Notes under the pieces: generated by a model
Told to the model about the DNA's origin: nothing
The model's database searches: none
Seen by the model: only the letters and a program-made list of their open reading frames with translations
Position numbers and translations under genes: made by a program
In this document: piece after piece, positions 1 to 12,800 of the stretch
Position numbering within the stretch: the first letter of the stretch is position 1
How the letters are laid out: each line of letters begins with the position of its first letter
Source of the DNA: Ilex aquifolium
Lineage: Eukaryota > Streptophyta > Magnoliopsida > Aquifoliales > Aquifoliaceae
DNA: 64,000 nucleotides
Reading direction: 5' to 3'
Assembly: GCA_951799425.1 (NCBI GenBank)
Contig: OX637394.1
Span: forward strand, 41,899,642-41,963,641

Positions 1-241
1 CATCACCTTCCGTTAGAAAATCTAATGTAGGTAGATAGAATAGTTCAATTGATACAATTAGAGAGTTTAGAAGTTCAATTGACAAAAAAAAAAAATTCAG
101 GGACTTAATTGACATAAGGGTCATAGTTTGAGGGTTATATATATAATTTACTCTATAACAGTTACAACCAAAAAAATTTATCAATAAAGGCAACGAACAT
201 ACGATTTTGAACTATATATATTACTATTTTTTAATCTGAAT
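1..241. other. AT-rich sequence, no gene seen
   Basis: The stretch holds short A and T runs and no credible coding sequence. It ends at the left terminus of a hAT-like MITE. Confidence 0.5.
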
Positions 242-678
242 CAGGGGCGGTCCGAGATATTTTGAGGCCTAAAGTAGAAACGATAAATGAGACATTTTTA
301 TTTTTAATATTAATAATAAATTTAATTTTTTAATTTTTTAATACAAAAATATTAATTAAATTTTTATATTGAAATTTTTGTTATCATATTTGAACTTGAT
401 GGTAAGAGAGAGAAAGAAGGATTCAAAATTTATGATGTTAAATTTAAACTTGACTTTTTTGGGAGTTAATATTAGATTTTTTAATAAATTTAGTTTTGCT
501 AATAATTTTTTAAAAATAAATAAATTTTAGGTTCTTTTAATTTTATGGCTGAATTAATAGGTCCAATCTATTTAAATTAAAAAAATTTATTTGGGCATAA
601 ATTTAAATTTTTTATTTAAACTATTATTACACAACTATAAACCCAATTTTTTTCAAAAATGCTGTTGAGCCGGCGCTG
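242..678. mobile_element. hAT-like MITE (CAGGGGCGG ends)
   Basis: The left end reads CAGGGGCGGTCCGAG. The right end, read in reverse complement, is CAGCGCCGGCTCAAC. CAG-initial, GGCGG-type termini fit hAT-type non-autonomous elements, and the better preserved relative at 50936-52555 has a clean 8-bp duplication. The flanking 8-mers here match at only about 4 of 8 positions, so the boundaries are tentative. The interior is AT-rich with no ORF. Confidence 0.4.
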
Positions 679-1069
679 ATGTCCTTGATAATACAACTTA
701 AAAGTTGTAATCTTTCGGGACGTAAATTGAGGTGTAAAGTCTTTGCCGGCCTCATAGAAAAGGTTTTCAGTGAATTGACAACAACCCCAACTTACTTTAA
801 ATCTTATTATTTATTTATTTTTTTAATAAATGACAAACTTTATTCAAAGAGTGATGTGAAATAAATTCCAATTTTATTTCTTTTCCCACGGTATCGTGAA
901 AAAATAACTAACCCCAGATTCAACTCTGGCCTGCTTTCTTGTCCAATTACTAAGGTTATTATTTTCTACAGACAAGTAATTATAATGTGGAAAAATGAAT
1001 TTTTTAATGGACTACGGCATCATAAATGTCAAGGGCTTTGAAAATTTATCACCAGCAATGAGGAAAAAT
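679..1069. other. non-coding stretch, nothing recognised
   Basis: A 61-codon plus-strand ORF starts at 679, but it begins inside a repeat end and resembles no family. I see no gene. Confidence 0.4.
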
Positions 1070-1785
1070 TAGGTGTGCCTGGCCGGCCCATAAATTTTTT
1101 TTCGGGGAGAGCTTGAATAGGGTAGGTTCAAACTCTTACTCGGGTGAGTTATCAAGCGGACATGACCGAACTTCAAATAGGGGTAGGTTCCCGCAAGCTA
1201 ACCCGTCACTCACTGGGTGAGCCTGCGGGCAAGCCTACTGGACGAACTTTTTATATACTTCTATTTTTGTAACTTAATATTTTTGTAAATTATATTTTTG
1301 AATTAAAAATAAAGTTAAAATGAACAAAAAATAAATAATGAATAATTTTATTTATAAATAGGGGAGGTATTGTATCACAATAGAAAAAACATATCCTAAC
1401 TAGGTTGACACCTACCCACTTATCTATCATTTGCACAACTCTACCTTTAAAGCATGTATGTTTAATACATGAAAAAAAATAATACATTATTTATAATATC
1501 TAAATTTCTAAAATTTCGAATTCCGGCATTGAGAGACTTATTTCCATGTTTTGACTAGACTGGGCGGGCGGGTTCATGGGTTGGGTTTTAACTGGTTTTT
1601 TGCGGGCGGGCTATTTGGCCTAGTTTCGGGTTGAGTAATGGGTTAGGGAATAGGCCTAAACCTTCTCTTGGAGGATATTGGGTTCGGACTCAGGTGGACC
1701 AACTATCGGTCCTATCGAATTTTAGGCCTATTTTTTTTGGGCTTTTAAAGGAATTCGTCGGCAATCCGGCCAATGAACACCCCTA
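1070..1785. mobile_element. MITE with TAGG..GTG ends and 8-bp TSD
   Basis: Terminal TAGGTGTG pairs with CACCCCTA at the right end. The flanks GGAAAAAT (1062-1069) and GAAAAAAT (1786-1793) agree at 7 of 8 bases, as expected of a hAT-type target duplication. The interior is rich in degenerate GGGCGG/GGGTT/GGGTGAG runs and has no coding potential. A related copy flanks the LTR element near 14.16 kb and 20.76-21.0 kb. Confidence 0.6.
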
Positions 1786-1864
1786 GAAAAAATAAATAAT
1801 AGGCCACCAATACATGAGTCATCTATTAGGGGTCACAACAACATCAGATGTACACACTTTTAAT

Positions 1865-2520
1865 CTATGAAGCACGGATACAGATACGGATACGGCGATA
1901 CGGTAAAACTTAAAAAAATAGGATACGGATACGGCTAGGATACGTCCATAAAATATATATTTTTTAAAATTTTATTATTATATTTAATGTAATAATTATG
2001 ATTTATAAAATGAATCACACATCTACCAAAGATATATAATAATAACTAACCATTCTATCATTTATAAATCATACATTCTATATCGCATACATATTGCATA
2101 ATATATGGAGATACCCGTCGTCGATCGGCGTCAAATACAGTCAGTCGTCGATCGTGAGTGAGAGAGAGAGAGAGAGAATCAGTCGACGATTGAGTGATGG
2201 GGGGGGGAGCTGTGGAATAAAAGAAATTAGGGTTCTATAATATATTTGCAAATAAGGGCTCAAACATATTTGCTCTTGTGCCCCTATATATTTTAAAAAA
2301 ATTCAAGTAATACCCCGCCGTATCCGAAGAGTATCATAAGCGTATCCCATCTGTATCCCAAGCGTATCCGGCCGTATCCGAAAATCAAATTTATTTTTTT
2401 AATTTTTGGATACTTCTCAGCCGTATTTGATACGTATCCAACCGTATCCGAGGCGTATCCGTATCCAAAACGTATCCGATACCGATACTTTGACCATTTC
2501 GAAGTATCCGTGTTTCATAG
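1865..2520. mobile_element. hAT-like MITE built of GATACGG repeats
   Basis: Inverted termini are CTATGAAGCACGGATAC and its near-perfect complement at 2504-2520. The flanks CTTTTAAT (1857-1864) and CTTTACAT (2521-2528) agree at 6 of 8. Both subterminal regions consist of tandem GTATCC/GGATAC hexamer-like repeats pointing inward. A GA microsatellite and CGTCGATCG inverted motifs lie in the centre (about 2110-2205). No transposase ORF is present. Confidence 0.6.
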
Positions 2521-2875
2521 CTTTACATGTAGAAAAGCTATTTTCGTATCTCAAAATTGTGACACCCAATTTACAATAGAGCAATATTGTTGTCATGTCA
2601 ATATCCGCCTTCAATTTCAACATTTATATATTTATATCTATACTATTTTAAAATACCAACGTACTCGTAAAACATTTTTTTTCCATCTTTGTCCCCCAAT
2701 AATATGACTATGTCATTTTTATCCTTCATAATTAATGTCACACAAAAATTGGCTAAAAGGTGAAAAACTTTTGAGTTTCTATTTTCTTCTTAAACATATT
2801 TATTATTTATATTTATAAACTATAAAAATGTATTTATATATCTATATTAATGGTATTCTTTGCTTTGTAAATGTT

Positions 2876-2925
2876 TTGTCTTCTTGAGGTCAAGGGTTCA
2901 AGTCCTCCTCCCCCTAAAAATATAT
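2876..2925 (+). repeat. tRNA-like (B-box) repeat fragment
   Basis: The sequence TCAAGGGTTCAAGTCCTCC carries a Pol III B-box-like core (GGTTCAAGTCC). Similar segments occur at 23020-23065 and, inverted, at 22745-22815, which suggests a dispersed tRNA-derived short repeat family. No complete tRNA fold was found. Confidence 0.35.
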
Positions 2926-5900
2926 AATCTCAAAATTTTTTATTTCTTTTTCTGCCCTTTAAGAATGTAATTAATTCCTCCAAAATCTATCTCTGTTAAT
3001 TAGGTCATTCTAACGTTAAAGTCGTTGCCTTAATCTCCCCACACTGTCGACCTTTCATCTCTGTCTTTCGCATCAAAAACTAACACACATTGGCACCCCT
3101 TCATCTCCCTCTCTTTCGGTTGAAGGTGTCATCCATCTCTTCTCTTTCAGCTATATAGATTCCACACATTAATGGTTGTGGCATCAATGTTTACTTCAAT
3201 TACGAATGGGGATATGAATAATTGTGGCCCAATAGTGTTGTTCTTCACCAGTTCTGCATTTTTCTTCTTCTCCCTTCCTGTCCCAGATGCAGACACACCA
3301 TGGTTGTTACCAATGCGAACCAGTGGTACTCTGTTTCTTCATCAACAGGTACTCCATTTATCTTTTTAGATAATATTTGTGTTCTTTGGTTTTTTTTGGC
3401 TTGATGAGAGAAACGAAATTGGGATTCTAAAACCTTAGGTTGTAAAATTGGATATAAGGAGATTGGTGGGTTAAATATGTAGGATAACAGGCATGTTTTC
3501 TTAAATCTGATTTCCAAAGGCATCCCTCCTAAAATTCTACCAGCTTCGGCTGTGCTATTAGTTATGGATTTTTTCAAATTTGGTGATTTTGTTGTGATTG
3601 TGTTGAATTTTTAATCTAATGGGAGAAGCGTTGACTTAGTGTTTGATATGATTTTTATTTCTTATTTGGTGCTTATTTTGTTGGTTTTTAGCTTGTGCTC
3701 GTTTTACAACTAAACACGTCTTGCTACATGAAATGCAATCAATGTGTGATCTTTTTTAGCCTTGCAGTGTTTAGTCCTGTACAGTTATGGGATATATTTT
3801 GATCAACTTTCTTTGCTCAATTTATTGATCATAGAGTCGTCCTTGAGTAAGGCTTAAGGTATTTTGTTCCATATTAATTGATATCTTTTTATATTCTTTT
3901 TAGTTATGTTTGATGTTTATTTGGTTGCCTTTGTAAACTATTCTACCGTCTATTCGACTTTTATTTTTTAAGCAATTTATGAATGTATACACTTGTCTTT
4001 GTTTATGGCCAATTTTCACCCTTCCCCTCCCCGCAAATCCCCCGATAAAAAATAATAAACAAAGAAGGATAAAAGCCAACTGATCATTTTATTCCTACAT
4101 GTCAGTATCATGTTATTTTAGTTTATTAGATATGTTTGCCATTTTTTGGGGGGGTTAATGAGTTTGTTGATTGGTAGTTGTATCATTGGGTTGCCATTGA
4201 CATCAATGATTTGGAACATTTGTTCTTGGGAAAAAATAAAAATTTCTTTATGTTGCACTATATTAGGTGATTGGGTATTATTTTTCTATTGATTTTCCTA
4301 TCTTATCTGTGATATCGATGGTGTCTTCTGTATTCTTATTTGATGATAATTCATTTTGCATTTATCATTATTTTGATTGATACTTTTATTTGCAATTGTT
4401 ATGATGAATATATTACATGTCTCTTTGGAGTCGTTCGAATTGGAAGTTTCTTTGTTTTTTCTTCTTTGCAGAGACTATGTTTATTTGCAACTACAATTTT
4501 AGTTTAAGTGCCCAGTTTAAGAAGTTTAATATCTTGTGTTTAAGATGTTAGTGATGTCTTTCCAGCTGGATTTTATGTCATGGGGGTTTGGGTAGTTGTT
4601 TGTCTCACGGTATGATATGTAGTGAAGGGATAAAATTTGAGAACAAAGGTGGATCCAAATGATATCACCTGCCATGGATCCGAATATGTCCTATTACGTT
4701 CTGGTGGGTCTCTTGCCATTACTTATACATGGTTGGTGATGATCTAACATTGCAAGAAATTGAATGGGAGTACACTATAGCAACTACAGTGGAATATTGT
4801 TATAGCATGCTAGCACATATGTTTAAAACCTTGGTTTGATGTTCAGTTAGCTTAATTCTTTCAATGGATGTATTGGGTCTTTTTAATTTCTTAATTAATT
4901 AGCAATCATGATGCTTATAGTTTTAGATAGTGAAAAAAAGTCGTACTCAATACACACGTCTTTCGCATACACTGCAAAGGATTTATGTGACCAAAAAAAA
5001 ATTAGGATAGTCGTGTATTGTTCAAGCATTGCTAGCGATATTTTGAACCAACCTTATTTTTATAAACTTACCTTTCATATTCTTTGTTAAATTAAGATAT
5101 TTTTTGTTCATTCTCATGTTAAAAGCCCCAAAATGATGGATTCTTAGCTCTAACAAGAATTTTTCACGTGATAAAACAAGTGGCAGCCCCATTTTGTCAG
5201 TCACATAATAGTGTGTTAGATTAGTTTGCTCCCTTTATGTGAAAGGTCTGTCCTTTGATCAAAGTTATTGCACTTTAAAAAAATGTCATTCATATCATTT
5301 GTCTACAACATTGCATAATTTCTTTTTGATCACCATAACTTCGCAAGTGTTAGTCCAAATTGATGCTGAATTTTGTGCAAAAGAATTCAAAGTAAGTGCT
5401 TGTTCTATTCCCCCTTATTTAATTTACAAACATATTTCACTATTGCACCTTGAATTTCAAGATAGAGTAACAATAATAAGCATTTACATCATAAACTAGT
5501 TGCTCATGTTTCACTCTTTCCCCTTGAAGTTAGGGTATATCACAAGAGTTCTCGATGAATTCTTCATTTAATATTTTTTGATAAAAGAATTGAAAACCAT
5601 ATAATTTTTTTGGTATATTGATCAGTCATATTATTTTTTACCTTCATGTTCTACTATGAAATGAGAAAGGTGTCAAACTCAAAAGTAACGACATACCAGA
5701 TTACATGTTTGGGGCTTCTACTAGACATTCCGCCATCCATGTTAATTTTTTCGAGCGAAGCTATGAGCAACGTGCTGGTGCCACTTTTTTATAAGTTGAC
5801 ATCAAAAGCACATATACAACAAAATTAAAATACATAACTCATGTTATTGGAGTTTTTTGATATTTGCTAAAACTTATCTTTATTCAATGACTGGCAGGAG

Positions 5901-6404
5901 TTAAAGAAATATTAAACTACTACCGAGTTGCTATGCCATTGCTACTATTGATGCAACACCGTTTTTTGGGAATATATTTTATTCTTCTCATTATTTGTTT
6001 GCTTCTTTGTGGGTGGGCTGCAACAGGTTTGTGTTTGGCAGGATTTTTTAGAGTTAAGACTTGGGATATGACTTTGATCATAATTGAGTTTGTATCCCAA
6101 CATAGGTAATTGACAAATTTAACTGCTCATGTTTGATGTAGGTTCTTCGTGTTTTAATCTCATACTTTTAGTTATATGAACTAATAACACTAAATTAACT
6201 AAAACGTGTTCTTGAAGTCTGTACGAATATAGCACCATTATAGGCATGGAACAATGAAGATATGGTTGCTGGGTATCTCTTTGATGACCTTATTCATGAG
6301 AGGGTCAATGCAACCCATGAAAGTAATATGGTACTCTCTTTTTTTCGATTGTTAGTAATGGAAAATTTTTAATTTTGTTATCAAGTTTTTGACAACGTTA
6401 TTAA

Positions 6405-7181
6405 GGGGTTGTCTGGTAACTGTCTTTATCTTGTGTTTTGTGTTTTTGTTTTCATTTTTTGTCAAAAATGAAAACAAAAATGTGTTTGGGTACTGTTTTT
6501 GTTTTTGTTTTATATTAGTTGTTTGGAAACAAAGACAAAAAAATGGGAACAAAAAAAATGATGTTCCAAGAAACACCAAAAACAAAGACAACACGTGCAA
6601 AAAGGGTGAGAAATTAATGAGATATGGACTTCGACTCCTCTTAATAGCAAAATAAGACTTTTTTTTGTTGAAGTATATCAACTCATTTCATCCCTCTCTC
6701 TCCTCCCCATTGCTTCTCTCTCTCTGTCTCTCTTATCTTTCCCTCATTTCTCCTTTCTCTGTATCAGACCACCAGACGATACAGAAAACCCATTGCTGCC
6801 TCTCTCCTCCCCATCGCTGCCTCTCTTTCCCATCTCTCCCTCTTCTCTGTGAAACCCAGAATCTGTGCATACATATGCACAGATCTGTGTATATATGCAC
6901 ACGTATGTGCGTGTGTGTGTTGTGTTGAGTCTGTGCGTGTGTGTGTGTGTGTGTTGTGTTGATTTGGGATTTAATTGCCAAATAGATACCAAATATATTT
7001 AGGATAAAATTTAAAGTAGTTACCAAACATATTTTTTGTTTTTATTCTCATAATTTGATAGACAAAAATGACTCACAAACATATTTTCTGTTTTACTGTT
7101 TATTACAAAACAGAGACAAAAATTATCTCTGTTTTTAATTTTTTTCAAGACGCGAAAACAAAAACGTTACCAAACGATCCC
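6405..7181. mobile_element. PIF/Harbinger-like MITE with microsatellite core
   Basis: The termini GGGGTTGTCTGGTAAC and, complemented, GGGATCGTTTGGTAAC are flanked by TAA on both sides (6402-6404, 7182-7184), as expected for PIF/Harbinger insertion. The interior runs from a T-rich TTTTTGTTTT block to CT-rich, then ATATGCAC and (GT)n blocks near 6860-6960. The same block order recurs in the larger element at 40102-41952, so the two are family members. Confidence 0.65.
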
Positions 7182-8317
7182 TAAGTTTTGTGTATCTCTA
7201 TTTTATAGTTTGTTCCTAACACACATTTTTATGTATAATGTGATTATCACATGGTTATGTCATTTTTTGTGTGAACTTTTTACCATCTAATTCCTTTTGG
7301 TATAATTCTATTAAAGTCAGTCAATCCTAAGTTAATGTTGAAGTCATGATTCTATAGAAGCCAACTCAATCCTATAATAATGAATTTTTCTTTTCTTTTT
7401 TTTCCTAAGACACTTATTGATGAATTATGCAGTAAGAGTTTGGCGGGTCAAATTTCAAGTATATCCTTCTTTAAGCTATTTTTTTCAAGTTCTGCAAGTA
7501 TATCATTCTCTCTAATTTATTCTTTCTATTTTTACTTAACAAATTCTCTAGGTTATTTAAAGTTCATTGACAAGGAAACGACAAAACCATCCTTCCATCT
7601 CCCCCATACACTTGAATGTGGTATTCTTTCGAAATGGGGCCTCTGGTGATGTTTAAGTCAACTATGGCTTCAGCGGTCCTTGATGAAAGAGCTTAATTAA
7701 TTATGGTTTCAACTAAGAGCTAATTGTTCATGGTAAAATGATTGCATTGGTGTGTTTGTGAGTAATATGTACAAAGTATTTAAAGACATTAATGTGAGAA
7801 AAATAAACTTTATGCAATGAAATGCAAGTTCTTGGCAATAGGAATTTTGCCTATTCATCATTTGGAAGTATTTTTCAAATCCAAAGGGAAGCACAAATTT
7901 TCAATGTTCATCATGTCGAAATTGGTTGGTCCACTAAGGTTGATCATATAACCCATTGTCATTTTTTTCCGCACTCCTCCATGTTAGTTTTCTTGAGAAA
8001 TTTAAAATCATATATTTTTATATGTTTCGAAACTTAGTTTCACTTTGATTTTCTATTTCTATACACTATTCCGACAAACTAAGACCATACTTCAATTATT
8101 TTAGTTCTTTATTGCGATAATTTGATTTGAAGTCAAGTGGACATTATGGTTTTTTTTTTTTATTATAATAACTCTTTAAACAATATTCCATCAACACTTT
8201 TCATGTTTGATTTTTTTCTTTATTTTTATATTCTTGCATTTGCTTTTTTTTTTTTTTTAAATATATAGCTTTTACCTGTTTTTGGTGGGAGCTAAAGAGA
8301 CACTTTCTCACGATTAG

Positions 8318-8321
<4 letters not shown>

Positions 8322-8356
<35 letters not shown>

Positions 8357-8360
8357 TTTT
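8322..8360. repeat. (AT)n and poly-T microsatellite
   Basis: A perfect AT dinucleotide run is followed directly by a T homopolymer. Confidence 0.85.
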
Positions 8361-8599
8361 TGTAGGAAGACTTCAAATTAAATAGGCTATGATATTCAAT
8401 TTATCAATTATTTCTCAAATATACAATTGTTCTTTTGTATTCACTTCCAAAGTCTCATGTTCCTAAATAACAAATAGCACAAAAACTACGTCTAAAAACT
8501 TTGTTGAACAAATAAACATTGTAAAGCATATAAAAAAACGAAATTAAAATTATAACTCAAAATTATTGTTGCACGTGTGCACCAACTACTATTGAAAAA

Positions 8600-9866
8600 T
8601 GAGGTTAGTTTAATGGGTTTAACCATGATAACGAAAAACAAACACTTTTTGGTCCTATATCTCCAACTTTTCTTTCAATAATACGCGTAATGTTTTACTA
8701 TTTTAAATTACTTCATTATCTTTGCAACCAATAACTATAAATCAATCAAATTAAAATTTATGTTCATAAATAAATCTAGATATGACACCAATTTTATTTT
8801 ATTTTTTGGGCGATATCGTAGCCATAAATAAATCTAGATATGTGATAGTTGGCTTCCTGCCATATTTGAAATATGAATTTTTTATTTGATGAGAATATAC
8901 AAACATTTAGGAAGGAAAGATTTATTCCTTCAAAGGTAGAAAGTCTATTACTTCGACTTTTGATCCTGTCATTTTTTCATTCACTCTGCCAAACACAACA
9001 TTAGCTCTTCCACATCTATTTATTTGCTTATACATGGCCAATGTGTAAACAACTGGCTATATTAAATTGCATGATTTTTCTGTAGGTGTTGTTTTTTCCT
9101 TGTATATGCTTCATTTATTAATTTTTTAAGATTAAATTAATTTATTAATTTATATTTTTAAATTTCTCGTATCAAAATTCGTATTTTTTAGTCGGTATAT
9201 ATAAGGGGAAAAACTACTCATATAATAATTGTATTCAAATAAATCTTTTCTTAAATATACTACTCATATAATAATTGTATTCAAATAAATCTTTTATTAA
9301 ATATAGAGTTCAAAAAGATAAAAGAAGGAACTAAATAGATTTAATCTAATTGAACACCCTTAATTCTTTTAAGATTATACCAATTGAGAGATTAAATTAT
9401 CATCCTTTTCAAATGAAAAACTTGATTTCTTATATCTCCAACTTAAGGTTTCTATTGTACTATCTTTCGGGTTTCTTTTCATCATTCTATGAATGTTTTT
9501 TCCTTCTATGAATTGAAAATTATAATATTTGATTATAAAATTGTCATATTTAAGCAAAACGATTCCAAAAACAAAAAAGAAATATCAGGCATTGAGATCT
9601 TTCAAAACTTCAATAGCCTACATGCATAACCTATGCATTGTATGATGAGTAATGCTACATGGTGGCTGACGTGGAGTCTAATCAGCCTTCCATGTCGGTC
9701 TTCCTTTTTTGGATTCTTTTGGAACTTTATTGAAAGAAACCATGAGTACATCACAAGAGAAGTGGGATTGGAAAACCATTAAAAAAAAACAAATAAATAT
9801 ATTGTAACTTTCTGATAGTTCTTAATTACAACTAAGTTCTTAAAACCTAAAAATAAATAAATAAAA
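8600..9866. other. AT-rich intergenic, 3' side of the RLP gene
   Basis: No coding sequence is recognised. Two near-identical 46-bp tandem units lie at about 9214-9305. The part nearest 9866 is presumably the 3' UTR and terminator of the minus-strand receptor-like protein gene. Confidence 0.5.
9214..9305. repeat. 46-bp tandem duplication, two units
   Basis: Two adjacent copies begin CTACTCATATAATAATTG at 9214 and 9260 and differ by one or two bases. Confidence 0.8.
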
Positions 9867-12800
9867 CTAAGTTTCTTTAATCCCTCTTCTGTTTCCTCCT
9901 CCACGTTGACCCCCCCGTGCAAAAGTTCTAACAAACCACTCATGTTTCCTGGTAGTGAGAATGTGCCCAACAACTAACCCAACTGCTACTCCACTTCCAT
10001 ATCCTAAGAATACGACAACCCAATCGAATGCACTTGAGAAGTATGAATCTTCCTCCTCGAACGATGAAGGTGGTGGTGGTGGAAGTGCCTCAGAACTTCC
10101 GCATTTCTTTGATAAAGGTTCTCCACACAATCCTGGATTTCCATCAAATGAATTGTTATCAAAAGTACCAAATTGATTACCTTTTGGTATTTGCCCCGTG
10201 AGATTGTTATTGGAGATATTCAAGAATGCAAGGAATGTGAGTTGTCTCAGTTGTTGAGGGATCTCTCCTGAGAGCTTGTTTTGAGAAAGATCCAAAGCTT
10301 GAAGATCTGTTAAGTTTGCCAGGGAGGAAGGGATGATGCCTGTGAGACCATTGTTCGAAAGGTTGAGCAACTGAAGCCCGTTGAGATTTCCAATGGATTC
10401 TGGGATTTCTCCATTGAATTTGTTGCTTGAGAGATCAATGGCTGCGAAGACATTTAGGATCTTGATGTAAAAAGTTTCCATGCCTTTGTTTCTAATCGTC
10501 ATCGAAACTGTGAAATTGTCAGCAAAGTAATAATCCGGGGCTTGGTAAGTTGTATTTGTCTGAAAATACATCGACTGGTCAACATCACTAAATTTTGTGG
10601 CATTCCAACTTTGGAAGTATGTTGATGGCAACTCACCCTCAAAACCATTGTATGAGAGGTCAATGATACGTAGCTTCGGAAAATCAAAGTCTGACAGATA
10701 ACCAACTATGGTACCATGAAACCGATTAGATCTTAAGAGGAGAATCTTCAACTCTGGAAGAGTTCCAAGCCAAAAGGGGAAAATATCATCGATTTGATTG
10801 TTTCCAAGATTGAGAAACTCTAACACTGTGCAATTGGCCAAAGATCTCGGTACCATACCATCTAAATGATTTTCACTTATGTCAATCACCTTCAAATTTC
10901 CTCCTCCATGGAATGTCTGAGGAATGGAGCCATGAAAATTGTTGCTTTGAAGATTCAGAATCGTCAGGGAGTCGCTGAAGCTGCTCAAACATTGAGGAAT
11001 TACGCCACTCAAGTTATTATACGACAAGTCAAGGGCATAAAGAGATCTTGCATTACAGATTAACTCTGAAATTCCTTCACTTAGTGAATTGTTTGTGACT
11101 TCATAAATGAAGATGGATGGTGGTGGGATGGGCAGTGATCCTTGCAAGATGTTAGAACTAAGGTCCAAATTCTGCAGTCTCTCCCATGGAAGCACAACCG
11201 GAAGCTCCTCAAACCCCGTTAAAAAGTTGAACGTTAACCGCATATATACAAGAGTTTTTATACCAGTGCTCATCATCCATTTGGGTATAAGACCATGAAT
11301 TTTGTTGTCAGAGAGTTCCAGCCACTCTATTTCCTCTTGATGTCGTAAGAACTCTGGAAATTCAACCAAGTTGCAGCTAGCCAGTCCTAAGAGCTTGAAC
11401 TTTGGAAGACTAGCATTAACACTGCTACGAGTGCTTACCGATAATTTGTTGGATGTTAGTTGCAATTGGTTGAGGTATTTGAGCTTCAAAAACATGTCAG
11501 CTTCAACTGTGCCACTCAAGTCGTTGAATTGTAGGTTAAGGCAGTCAAGATTCGTGAGTCCAAAAATCGATTGTGGGATTGATCCATGGAACTCATTACC
11601 ACTAAGTTCTATCCTAACTAATTGTGTGAGGTTTCCCATCCAAGATGGAATCTCCCCGCTTAAACTATTATCGTAAAGCTGTAAATATATAAGTTTGGTC
11701 AAGTTTCCCATAGAAGATGGGATTTCACCATCAAAATTATTTGCATAAAGGCTCAAGAAAAACAGGTTGCTCTGTTTACCAATCCAAGAGATTGTGCTGC
11801 TAGTGAAGCTATTGTTAGAGAGATAAAGATAAGTGAGTTGGGTAAGATTGGCTAATGAAGGAGGGACTAGACCTGTGAAATGGTTATTTGCAATGGCAAG
11901 AGTCCTGAGGTTGACGAGGTTACCAATGGAAGAAGGGACTGAGCCAGTGAAACTACACCAACTAAGATCCAACAGAGTCAAGGATTTGAGGTTTCCAATT
12001 GAATTTGATAGCTTACCATAGAAACTTGTGCTACCAACTCTCAAAATCTCAAGGGGACTACTTTGGTTAAATTCAGGCAAAGAACCATTGAGTTTTTCAT
12101 TAAAACGTACACTAAGATCTTGTAGCTTTGGCAGGTTGAATAATATACCTCTTGGGAATTCCCCGTAGAGACCACAATTTTCGAGAAACAAAGATGTGAG
12201 AGATGATAAGTTGGTCAAGATATCAGGTACTTCAGAAGATATATTTACCTCTGACAAAGAAAGCTCTTCAAGGCCATTCAAGCTTTGAACTAGGCTCTTC
12301 AAACCAGGATTTTCTAGTTTCAACAGACTTTCAGAAGACGAGGGATCAACATTATTGGACAAATCAAGGGAAACCAACTTGGACAAATCCAAAATTTCCT
12401 GCGGAATTTGACCAAAAAATGCAGATTTCGATAAGTTGAGACTTGTTAAACCCAAAAAGTGGCCAATTCTAGATGGGATTTGAGAGTAATTGAAGTGATT
12501 ATCTGCCAAGTTAAGCCTCTGAAGTCGAGCAAGGCGGAAGAGAGTGCTGCTAGAGTTGATAGACCCGTAGAGAAGACTGCTACTGAGGTCGAGGCCAATC
12601 ACATGACCGGAGGCCTCATCGCACTCAACACCATCCCAAGAACAGCAATCACTACTATTTCCGTCGAGTCTCCAAGAATCAATCTTTGGATAAGCAGAAG
12701 GATAACTAGAAGCATACTTGTTGATTGAAATGCTTTGCTTGAACTGCAACAAGGCGGATCTCTCCTCAACAACACACTGTGGCTGCCCAGAAGATAACGA

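Larger units (their letters stand above)
2637..8599 (+). mobile_element. possible Helitron-like block
   Basis: The left edge reads A|TCTATACTATTTTAAAA, close to the 5' ends commonly seen on plant Helitrons, including the A upstream. Near 8569-8590 a TGCAC-GT-GTGCA hairpin is followed by CAACTACT, which resembles but does not match the canonical CTRR end. The 6-kb interior has no intact ORF and no recognisable Rep/helicase. It contains intron-like T-rich sequence and a nested Harbinger-like MITE (6405-7181). The call rests on termini alone and could be wrong. Confidence 0.3.

Noticed and set aside
2417..2623. ORF with IRIRLGYGWIRIKYG-type repeats
   Set aside because: It is the translation of the GGATAC hexamer array at a MITE end, not a gene.
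2880..2910. tRNA gene
   Set aside because: Only a B-box-like GGTTCAAGTCC is present; no acceptor stem, anticodon arm or A box at the right distance.
6733..7026. Thr/His-rich minus-strand ORFs
   Set aside because: They translate the (GT)n/(AC)n microsatellite in the Harbinger-like MITE.
9955..12728. Many plus-strand ORFs antisense to the RLP gene
   Set aside because: They are shadows of the long LRR frame with no independent motif.
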